Positions 12,841 through 24,542 of a stretch of 64,000 bases of DNA are shown here, piece by piece. A program made the position numbers and the translations under genes. The stretch is taken from assembly GCF_010389155.1 (NCBI RefSeq), contig NC_057761.1, positions 50,392,213-50,456,212 of the forward strand. Direction: 5' to 3'. The stretch is from Erigeron canadensis. Taxonomy: Eukaryota > Streptophyta > Magnoliopsida > Asterales > Asteraceae. The stretch's first letter is position 1. Every line of letters begins with the position of its first letter. Below the pieces are notes generated by a model, which made no database searches, had not been told where the DNA came from, and was given only the letters and a program-made list of their open reading frames with translations.

Positions 12841-13623
12841 CTATTTTATTTCTCATTGATTTCTCATAAATAATATACAACAAAACGATCATAGAATTTA
12901 GTGGCAGATCTACACGGAGGGCAAAAGTAGTTGTAGCAACCATATAGTGTGTATAAAATTTTATATTTTCAATATTGTTTTTTAATAGTAGTGTAATTCA
13001 AAGCTAACTGACCTCACAAAAGCATACATTTAGAATCTCATATGTTCATCTTAACTCAATTTAAGATTATTGGTACATTTTAAACACTAAAAAGTATGTT
13101 TGGCAGAGGTAGCTGTAGCTTTTAGATAAAGTTGTAAGCTCTAGCTTTTAAACAAAATGGTTACCTAAAGCTTTTATTTCCTAGATATGTTTTATATGGT
13201 TGATGTAGCTAGGTATTTGTGTAATTTAAAAAATTAAAAGTTTCATCGAAATTAAAAGCTTCTGAAACGCTACTGTGAAGTAGCGTTTCATTTTGGAGTT
13301 TTTTTTCAAATAAAAGTTAAAGCTAGCTACTTCTAAACAAAGTTTTAACACTATATGAGCTTTTAGTTTAAAAGTAAAGTTAAAGGTCCTGAAAATCTCT
13401 TGAAAAGCTTGTGACAAAGATAGCCTAATGAAAGTAGAAAACAAATTTGTAAATTAAAACTGATTATTGTAATATTATTTTGGATTTAGAAATATGAGAT
13501 TTGAATCATTATTAGATTTTTAACATAGCTAATGTGATTTATATATTATGATTTTTAAACAAATTGTAATCTTAACATCAATTTATTCAGCATTGTAATC
13601 TTAACATCAAATTTATTCAGCTA

Positions 13624-13652
13624 CCTGCATAATATGCGGGTTGATTAGCTAG
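13624..13652 (+). mobile_element. Helitron-like 3' terminus (plus strand)
   Basis: The hairpin CCTGCATAATATGCGGG (13624-13640) is followed by TTGATTAG and CTAG, ending at 13652 before a T. This fits the rule of hairpin, short spacer, CTRR and insertion between A and T. The 5' end should lie to the left but is not resolved. Together with the opposite-facing terminus at 12813 it implies two overlapping or nested elements. Confidence 0.55.
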
Positions 13653-13991
13653 TACATTATACAAAGCTATAATATACGCTAATGAGAACAAAAAGGATAG
13701 GGTAGATAGCATGGATAAACTAATAACCGGATACTTTTAGTGACGAAATGCCAAATAAGTTAGACGGCATTGAAATGTAATCTACAGCTAAAATGTAAAT
13801 GAAAAATATTAAAAATGTCAATTGTTAAACTGAAATGTGATATTAAAACTAATTTTGTTAAAACTTTAACACCAATTTATGTGAAGGCACATAAAACCAA
13901 TTTTAAAACTATTAACACCAACAAAGAAAAAAATTAAAAATAAAGCATTGTACTAATTCGATTATGAAGGAAGTTATATCTATGAACTAAA

Positions 13992-14266
13992 AGCATCTCC
14001 AATGGTGAGTTAATGAAAAGCTTTTTTTGAAACAAAAAGTCTTTGTAAAAGTTGATATCATTGGAGTGAATGGTTTTTTTGATGAATAGGTTGACAATCC
14101 TCAACCTTTTGATCAAAAACTTTTTTCTTGTTTAATGGTAAAAAAAAGCTTTAAAAAGAGCTATCCATTGGAGGATCGAGATGACTTTTCAAGAGGTTGA
14201 AAATGGTAAATGGATTAGGTGGCAAAATAAAAAGCTTTTAAAAGCTTTTCTCCATTATGGATGGCC
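13992..14266. mobile_element. Second CTCCAATGG-type MITE
   Basis: The left end GCATCTCCAATGG and the right end CCATTATGGATGGCC are an imperfect inverted pair. An internal CCATTGGAGGATC (14165-14177) is a better partner for the left end, so this may be two fused copies or one with an internal duplication. AAAGCTTTT words flank both ends, as in the copy at 10240-10516. Confidence 0.5.
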
Positions 14267-15049
14267 TAATCAAAATCCATTCATAAAAACACAAGAATTA
14301 ATGCTTTTTTATATTAAAAAGAACATGCCTGCTCTTGGAATCCATGCAGTGATGAGGCTAGGGTTTTGATTTTAAAAATTAGGATAAACGTCTTTTAATA
14401 GAAAACCCTCAAATCCTAAAATTTATGGATTTGAAGTTATCTATTGTTATTCAAAATCGTATCAGTACAAGGCAGAAAATGATATTAACAATATTTCTTG
14501 AAATTTATTACTGATGAAAAAAACTTAGATCATGATTCAAAGGCAATGAAAATATATGTGAGGGATTTGAATTCATTTCAATAAAATTAAGGAATTGATG
14601 AAAAAAGTTGGGATTATTAGGTGGAAAGCTATAATTAAATTCTCCTAAATTTTAACTAATATTCGAATTTTTAAAAAAATAAGGTAGCAAGATCCGTAAA
14701 TATGTCAATTTGATATGGAATGAAAAATATGTCAAACTTGCCATAACTTTAATATCCTTTAATTACTATAGCATCAACAATGATAAACAAAAAGAAACAT
14801 AGATGAAGTGGATTGTTTTTATGTTTCCTAAAAGATTGGCGTGGGTTCCAATCCCTTCAACGACATATTCTTTTTAAATTAAAAACATTATTGCTCCTAC
14901 TTACATGCTTATGTGGCTGCCGATATAGTGCTTACATGGACACTAACGTGTTGCTCGGATTAATATGGTGACGCCACGTAAAAAAATGCTGATGTGGCGA
15001 GCTCAGAGACTGCCACGTGAACATTTTGAGATAGCCTTTTATATATATA

Positions 15050-15455
15050 CTAAGTTTTTTACCCGCACGATGTGCGGTTATTTAATTGAATTATTAAAGA
15101 TTTTAATATGATATTGATAATTAAAATTTGGTTTAGTTAGCATAATATTAATGTTAAATATGCTTGAATATCTTATCAAAACTTAGATTTGTTAAAAAAA
15201 ATATATTGAATATAATTTTTTTAAAAAAATGGATGGAATTAATGTCTCAAATAAATAATTGTAATTATAATGTTTAATTTGATATAATGTTTACCTAATT
15301 AATTCAAATCTATCTAAATTTAAATAAATATATATAAAAAAAGTTTGGAGATGACACGTAGGATAAATCATAGTTGGCAATTTTTTAGCATAACTTTAGA
15401 TTTGAAGAGGCTTGAAAAGGCTAGGATTCCTACTCTTTTAATATAGATATATAGA
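15050..15455 (-). mobile_element. Helitron-like element (minus strand)
   Basis: Read on the minus strand the element starts A|TCTATATATCTATATT at 15455. It ends with the hairpin CCGCACATCGTGCGGG (plus coordinates 15062-15077), then an A-rich spacer and CTTAG near 15050. The element at 36858-37961 shares the TCTAT...start and a related hairpin. The terminal tetranucleotide differs from strict CTRR, which suggests a decayed end. Confidence 0.55.
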
Positions 15456-17287
15456 TTAATTTTGTATAGCAAATATCAAATATTTGCTTGTATTCAGGAA
15501 TCGAGCTCAAGCTTATTTCATACTCGTAATTTGTACCAACCAATAATAATAATAATAATATGACAAAAAATACATATGTAACAATCGTGGTTCCTGACCT
15601 TTTGACCATATGTACAATTTAACTAACTATCGAGTTGGTTAATATAGTTCAAGTGCAATTTGAAGTTCATTAAGTGCAATGTGTACATATAAATCAATTT
15701 GTCGTGCAATTTGGGACGTATGTGTCAGTCGAGGTCATTAAGTTAAGTTATGTTGTGGGTTCGTTTTGGCATTTGAAGGATTGACGATTTGCTATTCGTC
15801 GAATTTGGCGGAGCGGGAGCCTACCCTTTTTGGAACTTAGGACGGCCTCCCCCTTCCATTTCCTCCTCCACCCATTTCATTTCTTATCATTTATCTCTTT
15901 CTTTTCTCTTGCAAGAAAAACACACACAAACAAACACATATATCTCTCTCTAAAATTCTTGCATCCAAACATTGTTATTAGTGAAAGTGTTAGTAGATTC
16001 AAGGGTTATTATCATCATCATCATCATCTAGCAAAGATTTGGGTTATCAAAGTGCAAGAAACTTCTCCTTTAGCTCAAAATTCGGATTTATCACTTAGTG
16101 AAAGTTTTGGTAAGTTAAACTTGACTCAAAATCATCATTTTATGTTTATTAACTTGTTCTAGTTGATTTCAAGTAAATTCGGGTCACAAATCAGGTCAAA
16201 ACGAATTAGGGTTCAATTAGGGTTTTGACATGGGTCAAAATGGATTTGAGCAAGGATTTGATGTTATGAATCAAAATTATGATATGGGTTATGTTCAATG
16301 ATGTTAAAATATGGTGATTTATGCATAAAAATATGTTTTGAAGCTAGCTTAGTCAATCTTGAAGTCAAAACCTGCCCAGTTGGAGCATGGTCGCTCAGAC
16401 AGACGCTCTGTGCTTGTGGCCGTGCTATTATTAAGAACATGCCCAGTTACTGCAGACGCTCGTACGGCCGACCGTGCAAGCGGCCGCAGTATTTCTGTTC
16501 CTTTCCCAACTTTTTCGTTCGGTTATCGGTCGACTTTTAATGATCCAAAACTTGTTTATTGGTCTTATATTAACATACTAAGGTTAACAAAATTGGTTAA
16601 ACACAATTCTAAACACTTTGATTTTCAAGTGGAATTTTGGTGTTAAGTCATTGAACCGTGTCTAACCAAAACTCTTCATTTGTCATTTAAACGTTCTCGA
16701 ATGACTTATAAAACATCTTTAGGGGAAATTGTGGTATAGTATAACTAGTATTGACCATGTCTTGTATTGTGACATATATTGTTAGGTTGTGGACTTTTGA
16801 CGACCATTGGGCATTTGTAGCTTGATATTAGCTTGCTATTGCCGATCAAGGTGAGTTCGTAGCTCCCTACTCGTTTGAGATTCGGGCTGAAAAGTGTACA
16901 ACCTTTGTGAGTTAACTTGTTGTTTGTGCAATTATGTGTTGCCTTGATTGATGACATAGTTCAATTGAGCATACGTTTGATTTCCTTGATGATGACATGA
17001 CTTGATTGTGCATATGTTGAGCGTCTTAAGTGATGACATTGTTTGATTGATGGAATTGTTAACGTGTAAATACGTGGTTGTTATATGATTATTGTATGTG
17101 CGTGTTTGGTTGACTTTTAGGTTAGTTGTGTATATATGGAAGACGATAATACCTTCAAAAGGTTGGAGATGTGGTGGGAAGACTGCGGGTGACCCTATAT
17201 ATAAGCATCAAAGGCCTTTCAAAAGTAGTATCGTACGAAGTATATACACATAGTGTTTGTTTCTGGGTGGACATTGATGGTCATGGT

Positions 17288-17375
17288 GCAACTGAGTACA
17301 ATGAAGTACATTACGCGCAATTGAGTACAATGAAGTACATTACGCGCAATTGAGTACAATGAGGTACATTACGTG
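17288..17375 (+). repeat. 29-base tandem repeat, three copies, in the solo LTR
   Basis: Copies begin at 17288, 17317 and 17346. Each has the form GCAA(C/T)TGAGTACAATGA followed by a GTACATTACG-type end. The period of 29 equals that of the unrelated array further down the same LTR. Confidence 0.8.
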
Positions 17376-17740
17376 TAATTGAGTGCAATTGAGGGACGTT
17401 GATAGACATGTTGGGCATTATAGAACTTGTTGGATACTTCTTGATATCATTATTACTTGTTCTTGTTTACTATGCGTATTCTAAATACCTTGTGTAGTTC
17501 ATTATGTGAGTACATATGTGAGGGTCATTGATGGACATTGATTGATTATGTATTGTTTGAGTATGATTGATTATTTATGATTAGGGTAGTTGTACATACA
17601 CGGAAGACGATGATACATTTAATGAGTTGGAGATGTGGTGGGAAGGCTGCGGGTGACCCTGTATACAAACATCTAAGATTCCTTAAATGTAAAGTCGTAT
17701 GAAATGTATGTGCATTGTGCATGGTTGAGTTGATGGACAT

Positions 17741-18056
17741 GATGACATTAAACGGGTACTTACGTATTTGATGACAATAAACGGGTACTTACGTACTTGA
17801 TGACATTAAACGGGTACTTATGTACTTGATGACATTAAACGGGTACTTATGTACTTGATGACAATATCGATGACAATAGAGGGACAATGTGTGCATGTAC
17901 AAATAAACGGGTACTTACGTACTTGACGACATTAAACGGGTACTTATGTACTTGATGACATTAAACGGGTACTTATGTACTTGATAACAATATCGATGAC
18001 AATAGGGGGACAATGTGTGCATGTGCAATAAACGAGTGCTATACGTACTTGATGAC
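17741..18056 (+). repeat. 29-base tandem repeat with ~126-base higher-order period
   Basis: Units of the form GATGACATTAAACGGGTACT plus TA(C/T)GTACTT start at 17741, 17770, 17799 and 17828. The block then repeats as a larger unit of about 125-126 bases, with AATAAACG starts at 17776, 17902 and 18027. The array lies in the solo LTR and has no coding meaning. Confidence 0.8.
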
Positions 18057-18626
18057 AATTAGATGACATGAGAACAATTGAGGGACATTGATGGACATGT
18101 TTGACATTTTAGAACTTGATGGATATTTGTTGATGTCGACATTCTGTGTTCTTGTGCATTATGAGTGTTCTAGCTATGGTATGATTGTGCAATGGATACA
18201 TGTGGGTCCAGGTTGCGCTACGAGCCAACCTATATTGAGTACTCGTGCCTTTTAAGGGCTTACTGTAAGTGTGTTCCTTGTTCATTAGCTTAGTTCATAT
18301 TGTGAATGGCTTTGGCATTAGATCCTCGTCATTGCCCCTACGAACTCACCAACCTAGTGTTGACCTTGTGTAGTACACTTTTCAGGTAACCTTGTGAATC
18401 CAAGACGTGATGCTTGATGGATGCTTGCGCTAGAGTTTGGGCTTGGTCTTACATGAATCAAGGATTCATTTGCCCCTATCTGCATTATGCTTTATGTACT
18501 TGTTTGTTGATGATGGATTCACCGAATCCCTTTAATTTTCATATAGTTCACGTTCTACGATAATCCCATGCATACGCTATATCTTTTCGGTAGTATTTCG
18601 AGCCTAGCTCGGGGTGTTACAACATA

Positions 18627-19301
18627 TGCTTAAATTTCAGATAATGTCATAACCGATATCTGTAAAAGGCATGAATCAGATCATATATAATTTAATGCGT
18701 AATGCAAAATACATTGTTTAATACTTTAATGGATGCAAGTCGATCACAAGCGAATAAGCCTCTAATGACGTCTCTTTAACTAGGGTGGTGAAGAATGTAA
18801 CACCCAATTTCAATAAGTAGAGAATGTAAATAATTAACGTGTCGATCGTTTTAGTTAAACGTGCAACCAAACGAATAGTACCAAAACTCTTTTTCTCCTC
18901 AAGTTTCATACATCCTAATTCTCGAAAAAAATTCTTTTGTACATAACAAAACCAATAGCATGCCAGCAGGGGCGGTACTAAAGGGGGGCAAGGGGGTCCA
19001 ATGCCCCCCTCCAAATTTAAATTTTGTCATGTATTTTTAAATTTTTCATAAATTTTTAAAAAATTTCTATAAGTTTTTAACATTTTGCCCCCTTTGGAAT
19101 TTTTTCTTAATACCTTCTCTGCATGCCCGGAATCAAATATCACTAGGTTCACAAAATATTTTGACATGGTCCATTACTCTTAATCCTAGTGCATTTGAAA
19201 AAATTGAGTCTTTTGACAGATTTTACATTACGCGAGAAAAAATCGTGTGGTACATTGTAGCCCGAACACACTCGGAGGCTCAGATCCACCCCTAGGCAAT
19301 A
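18627..19301. other. Gene-free stretch with a G/C-tract repeat
   Basis: No gene is seen. Around 18966-19010 there is a G-tract/C-tract segment (GGGGGGCAAGGGGG...TGCCCCCC), followed by AT-rich A/T tracts and a GCCCCC tract near 19086. This resembles the ends of a decayed inverted-repeat element, but I could not fix its limits. Confidence 0.4.
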
Positions 19302-19440
19302 TAGTTTAGTTGACTCGTTAACTAAATGATAACATGCCTCTTTCCTCACAAGAGGTCAGGATTCGAATCCTACTTAAAAAATATTTGAGGTGACAATAGA
19401 TATTTAACTTCCACCTATGATGGGTCTAGACGAGTTTTTC
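19302..19440 (+). mobile_element. SINE-like fragment with tRNA promoter boxes
   Basis: TAGTTTAGTTGACTCG (19302-19317) resembles a tRNA A box. GGATTCGAATCC (19359-19370) is a strong B box. Spacing is tRNA-like, but the sequence does not fold as a complete tRNA. A non-tRNA body follows. This fits a tRNA-derived SINE fragment rather than a tRNA gene. Confidence 0.4.
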
Positions 19441-21116
19441 CCAACACTAAAAGATAACATGCCATCCCTGATCATAGTCAAATAAATCAATATATATTTG
19501 AATTTTGAAAAGAGATAAGGAGGAAGGGAGTCATGTGGTTGAAATTTTCAACCCTCTCAAATCCCACCAATCACAAACCTGCAACTCATTTTTTCTTTTC
19601 AACCCTCCCAACCAACCCTCCAAAGTCCTGATTGGGATCTTTTAAAGTTGCTTTCAACTTTACTAGTAAAGTTGGAAGCATCTTGACCTTTGGATTGAAA
19701 TCAAAGGTCAAGATTTAAGAATTATGTTTGAATCTTAATCATTGATTTTAATCAAATGGTTAGAATCACCAACTTTATTAGTAAAGTTCTAAATAACTTT
19801 AGAGGATATATCTCAATCCAAACTATTTTCAATGGCATTTATCACATTTTAAACTCTCCCAATTTTTTTTTTCTTTTTCATTTAATTTAATCAACTTAAT
19901 TTTTAACAAAACAATATAATAAATAATTAAGCAACATAATATTTAAAAACATAACAACTTTTTTTTATCCTTAATTAAATTACAAAGTTATAAATATGGC
20001 AAATAATAGATATTGCATATGTAAATAAACAATTAAAAAAATTCATATACTTGGCAAAAGTGATCACTGATCACATACGTGGCCTTTGTCTTCTCCACAA
20101 ATCTACAACACAAGTTTTCTATACAAATACAAATATATTATATACATTATATATATACACTGCGTCTTGTAGCTCGAACCACATACACACATATTTACAT
20201 AATAGATATACATATATATAGCCATCATTAATTTTTTTTTTTTATTCATCAAACGGTCAAATCTTTGGTTTGGACCCACTCCCACACGCTCCCCAACGAC
20301 CATCTTCCTCCAAGCCGTGGCTGGCTTTTTACCCGCTCAACTCGAGCCCGCTATCAACCCGCAGGGATGGCGCCAGTGTTTGCTCGAAGGGTTGAGCAAC
20401 CCTGCCTTCATGCCGCTTCCATTCCTCTCCCTCCAAAACAAAAGGAAGGGGGCTTTTATAACCATTTAAATCTTATTGATATTAAGCACAATATCACATA
20501 CTCATCATATTACGGAACTTGAGTCTTATCTATATTACCCGTATCTACATTAATACGGTTATTCTAAGCTAGAAAGGAGAGAGTTAAAAAGTTATTTAAG
20601 CTAGAAAGGAGAAAGTTAGAAAGTTATTTGACTACTAAAAGGTCGATCATATCTTAACTTTTTTTAGTGGAGACATGAATTATTTGCACTTGCATTTTAT
20701 ATTATCTGCATTTTATACGAGTATTTTTCTTACTTCGTGCATTTTATAGTTTTAAGCATCTATATTATCTGCATTATGTATTTTTCTTACTTCGTGCAAC
20801 ATAACCATTCTGGATAAAATAACTAAACATCTAAGAATTTGACTTAATCTCATTTAACGGATTGTCTTAATTAGAGCAATCCATATAGTCAATTAAACAC
20901 AAGATCTACTATCCTTTGAACATTTCACCACATATATGGTTTTGTTCCCTTAAAGTTTGGTTTACAGAGGTGATTATTGATACAGAAGTACTCCGTATGA
21001 CATAAGTAATTAATGAATTTGGAAAAAGTTAACATAGAGATGGATATGTACGTATTATTAGTAATTGAAGTGAGCTATTCATGAGAAAAAAAAAACCACA
21101 TGAACCATCTGTGTAA
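19441..21116. other. Gene-free stretch before the Mutator-like element
   Basis: No supported gene. A GC-rich patch at about 20270-20440 stands out from the AT-rich background. An open frame of 85 codons crosses it (20265-20522), but I see no domain, and the frame ends in ordinary AT-rich sequence. Near 20570-20620 the phrase AAGCTAGAAAGGAGA is present twice in tandem. Confidence 0.45.
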
Positions 21117-21124
21117 TTTATTTA

Positions 21125-21340
21125 CAGGCCACATACCCCGACCACGGAATATTCTGTAACCCGACCACCCCTCTTTAGGAGCGACAGTCGCTCCTAAAGT
21201 GTAGACCCATTAATTGCTCGCGGATACCTATGCATATACCCGCTGACCCGCTGACCCGTCAACCCCCTCTTTAGGAGCGACGGTCGCTCCTAAAGGGGTG
21301 CATTAAACCCCCTCTTTAGGAGCGACGGTCGCTCCTAAAG
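21125..21340 (+). repeat. Left end of the MULE with three 27-base palindromes
   Basis: After the outer end come three near-perfect palindromes of the form CTTTAGGAGCGAC-N-GTCGCTCCTAAAG, at 21173-21199, 21269-21295 and 21314-21340. The central base is A in the first and G in the other two. Further half-sites (GCTTTAGGAGCGACCC) continue at about 21500, 21580 and 21610. Repeated palindromes of this kind could be transposase-binding sites. Confidence 0.8.
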
Positions 21341-21958
21341 GGTGCCTCGAATAAATAAAAACCGATCGATCCCCCCTTCTTCTTCATCAGTTTCTCCATA
21401 CTCCTACTCCATATTTTCCGACCCCCGCTTTTCTCTTCTCCTTTCCAACCGATCCAACCCCTCTCTCCCCCATATTTTCCGGCCAAGATATTCCGGTGAG
21501 GCTTTAGGAGCGACCCGTCGTTACCTCTTTCGTAAACCCCAACCGATCCAACCCCCCTCTCCCCCATGGTATTCCGGTGAGGCTTTAGGAGCGACCCACT
21601 TTTTCAGTGAGGCTTTAGGAGCGACCCGTCGTTATCCCTTTCCGAACGTCGAAGTAAGTTTTAAATTTTTTTTTTTTATTTTGTATCTATTAATTTGCTA
21701 TATAGTATATGTATTAGTTTGATGTTATTCTTGTTATGCATAAATGTATTAGGATCGATCTTATATGCCCATAGATTTAACGTATTGTTGTTGTTGTGTT
21801 GTTGTTGTTGTTGTTTTTGTTATGTAAAAATGTTTGTAAAAAAGTGTAAATAATATAAAATGTAAAAAAAGTGTATTACATAGTATATAAAAAATATATT
21901 TAAAAAAAAGTTTATAAAAGTTTGTACTAGAAAATGTTTGTATTAGAAAATATAAAAA

Positions 21959-22680
21959 TGTATAAATAAAAAAGGTATTAAAACATAAGTATAAAAAGAT
22001 ATTAAAACATATATTGAAAAAGTAGTAGTACAAAAGACATAAAAAATTAAGTTAAAAAAAAGTTGTTAAAAAAGTTGATATAAAAAGTATTATAATACGT
22101 GTATTATTTATGTAGATATAAGAAAAATGCTAGGAAAATGTATAAGTAAAAAAGGTATTAAAACATAAGTATAAAAAGATATTAAAACATATATTGAAAA
22201 AGTAGTAGTACAAAAGTCATATAAAAAATTAAGTTAAAAAAAAGTTGTTAAAAAAGTTGATATAAAAAGTATTATAATACGTGTATTATTTATGTAGATA
22301 TAAGAAAAATGCTAGGAAAATGTATAAGTAAAAAAGGTATTAAAACATAAGTATAAAAAGATATTAAAACATATATTGAAAAAGTAGTAGTACAAAAGTC
22401 ATATAAAAAATTAAGTTAAAAAAAAGTTGTTAAAAAAGTTGATATAAAAAGTATTATAATACGTGTATTATTTATGTAGATATAAGAAAAATGCTAGGAA
22501 AATGTATAAGTAAAAAAGGTATTAAAACATAAGTATAAAAAGATATTAAAACATATATTGAAAAAGTAGTAGTACAAAAGTCATATAAAAAATTAAGTTA
22601 AAAAAAAGTTGTTAAAAAAGTTGATATAAAAAGTATTATAATACGTGTATTATTTATGTAGATATAAGAAAAATGCTAGG
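21959..22680 (+). repeat. Four tandem repeats of about 181 bases
   Basis: Units start at 21959, 22139, 22321 and 22503, giving periods of 180, 182 and 182. Copies two to four are almost identical; the first is more diverged. The array is very AT-rich, contains GTATTATAATACGTGTATTA, and ends exactly where the coding sequence of the plus-strand gene begins (ATG at 22673 lies in the last unit). It sits where a promoter would be expected. Confidence 0.9.
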
Positions 22681-24240
22681 AGCTCACGGCGGCGACGGCG
22701 ATGGGAGGGATCCGCACCGATCGTGGTGGAAGAAAATATCAGGCTGCAAAAACAGCGGTAAGAAAATTGACTTTACATTAAATTTAGTTATGCATTGAAA
22801 TAATTTTATTCTTATCGTTTAAAGTAACTTATTTATGTTATTGTTACTTATTGGTTTTGTAGGCTCGAAGAAAACACCACCACCACCAAGAGGGGCAGCC
22901 AAAAATCTAAAACTTGAGGCTGCCTTGAAGAAAAATGGAGGCCCGTTACCCATGTACTTCGACTACAAATCAAAGACCTTTCAGTCGATCGGGGACTACG
23001 GGGCTATGTACAAATCTTTGTTAGGCTCGTTGATCGGAGATGTCCCCCAGTACTACGAGTCATGGGACGATGTGCCTGAGTCTATGAGGGACCATATCTT
23101 GGAGGAAGTACAGGTTAGAATATGTTTCTTTTTATATTTTTTTACTTAATATGTTTTTCAATGATAACCCTGAAAATGCTAACTTGTATTTGTAAACAAC
23201 GTAGCGCTATTTTGCGATGGACCAGTACTTAGAGCTTGATGAGGACGACCCCACCCGGAAGGCAGCAAAACTGGCTTTCCGTGCTGATGCAGCTAGCATA
23301 TATAGGCAGAGAAAGTCAAAATTCAAATCTCACCATTTTACAGCACGGGGGGGTGTAGGCTCAGCAGATACCCTGCAGACAGCACCGCCAACTGGTATGG
23401 ACCCGGAAGAGTGGGGAAAACTATTGAGTTTCTATACGAGGGATGACCGGGTGAAGCGGGCCGAGACAAACAAGACAAACCGGTCCAAACAGGCGGTGGG
23501 GACTCAGGGTCGGCGATCTATTTCTCTTGCCCACGATCGGGCGTTGGTACGTTTGGTTTTAACAAAAGTATACAATTGTTGTGTTTTTTAAATGCTAATT
23601 ATTTGACTTGTTTGCAGGCCAAGCACCATAACGAAAAGAAGGAGGGGCCACCCCCCACGTGGGAGTCGACTTGGGCGGCAACCCACAGACTACAACCTCC
23701 GGAAGTTGCGGTATATACATAACTTTAAGTTAAATTACTTTTAATTACTGCTCCATCTATTAAACTTACCTTACTATTTATATGCAGTCCCGTCTGGAAG
23801 CTGTGCAGCAGAGACATTCACAGGATCCTGCACCGACACCTCCAACGCAGTTGTTCCCGGAAGCGTTTGGATCGCGATCCGGACATCAGCGCGGACTAGG
23901 GAGGATTCTCAGGGGTTTCGGATCCCATGATTTCCCTGGTGAGTTGCCGCAACCACATTATGGACCTCCGGAAGGATCCTCCTCCGGCCCCTCTGCATCC
24001 TATTCTGGCCCCTCTGCATCCCAACCTTCCGGCTACCATGTTGACTTGAACCACCCTGGTGATGACTATTTCGACCCCCGCCAGTTATGGGGTGGGAGAT
24101 CGGCGCATTTTGGACCTCCATCAGGGGATTTTGGTAGCTTCTCGGATATGAGTGGATTTTTTAGTGGGACAGGCTCTGTATCCGGACCAGGTGTGGGTGA
24201 TGATAATGCCGGTGAGGACGATGACGATTCCGATGATTAG
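22673..24240 (+). CDS. Transposase_24 (Ptta/En/Spm)-like protein of the MULE, five exons
   Basis: I join 22673-22757, 22863-23113, 23205-23546, 23618-23710 and 23788-24240. All introns are GT-AG and phases fit, giving 407 residues. The middle part has SWDDVPESMRDHILEEVQ, then KSKFKSHHF, DPEEWGKLLSFY and NKTNRSKQAVGTQGRRS. This is the pattern of the plant 'Transposase, Ptta/En/Spm' (PF03004-type) domain, which is known from CACTA-type and other plant transposons and has no proven catalytic role. The C-terminal third is rich in Gly, Ser and Pro and ends in an acidic tail (DDDDSDD), so it is probably disordered. The start is uncertain: the chosen ATG lies inside the last tandem repeat and the first exon is short and charged. 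The gene converges on the transposase-OTU gene, with 302 bases between their stops. Family membership is a reading by eye. Confidence 0.75.
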
Positions 24241-24542
24241 ACTTTTTTTGTTTGTACGAAATAGGGACATTTTTATAAATACAGTTTGTTATGTACATTT
24301 TTATTATTTGTGTTTGATATGGACTTTTTTATTATTTGTGTACTTTTTGTTTATAATGATGCTGGACTATCCGGTTTGCAAAAATTTAACACCCCAAATT
24401 TCGTAGTATTAATATATTATTATAAGAAATATACCAAGTAAAAACATGATAAAGTTATGAAGTAACACCCCAAGTTTCCTTTAATAAAAAAAAAAGGAGA
24501 AAAAAATGGGTAAAACAAAAAACAAATAACTTTATTACAATC
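24241..24542. other. Convergent 3' region between the two MULE genes
   Basis: This short AT-rich gap lies between the stop codons of the two convergent units. It contains two near copies of AACACCCCAA(A/G)TTTC about 70 bases apart, and should hold both polyadenylation regions. No further gene is seen. Confidence 0.5.

Larger units (their letters stand above)
15577..18621 (+). mobile_element. Solo LTR of a Ty3/gypsy-type element, 3.0 kb
   Basis: The sequence starts TGTAACAATC and ends GGGTGTTACA, and is flanked on both sides by ACATA (15572-15576 and 18622-18626). A 5 bp duplication with TG...CA ends and no internal region is what unequal recombination between two LTRs leaves. Ends and interior share short blocks with the LTRs of the full element at 51556, notably GGTGAGTTCGTAG (16850-16862) and CTACGAACTCACC (18338-18350), so it probably belongs to a related lineage. 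It holds an imperfect internal duplication (17120-17250 versus 17580-17710) and two arrays of 29-base tandem repeats. Open frames inside it are not genes. Confidence 0.85.

Noticed and set aside
13095..13430. Possible MITE with TTTGGCA-type ends
   Set aside because: The inverted ends pair too weakly and no target duplication was found.
15830..16162. 110-codon frame in the solo LTR
   Set aside because: It lies wholly inside the LTR, in a CT-rich leader-like region, with no Gag or Pol similarity.
19302..19370. Possible tRNA gene with GGATTCGAATCC
   Set aside because: No acceptor-stem pairing could be found; treated as a SINE-like fragment.
20265..20522. 85-codon frame in a GC-rich patch
   Set aside because: No domain, no splice context, and its composition follows the GC patch only.
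24152..24406. 84-codon frame overlapping the end of the Transposase_24-like gene
   Set aside because: It is out of frame with the spliced gene, which has a clear stop at 24240.
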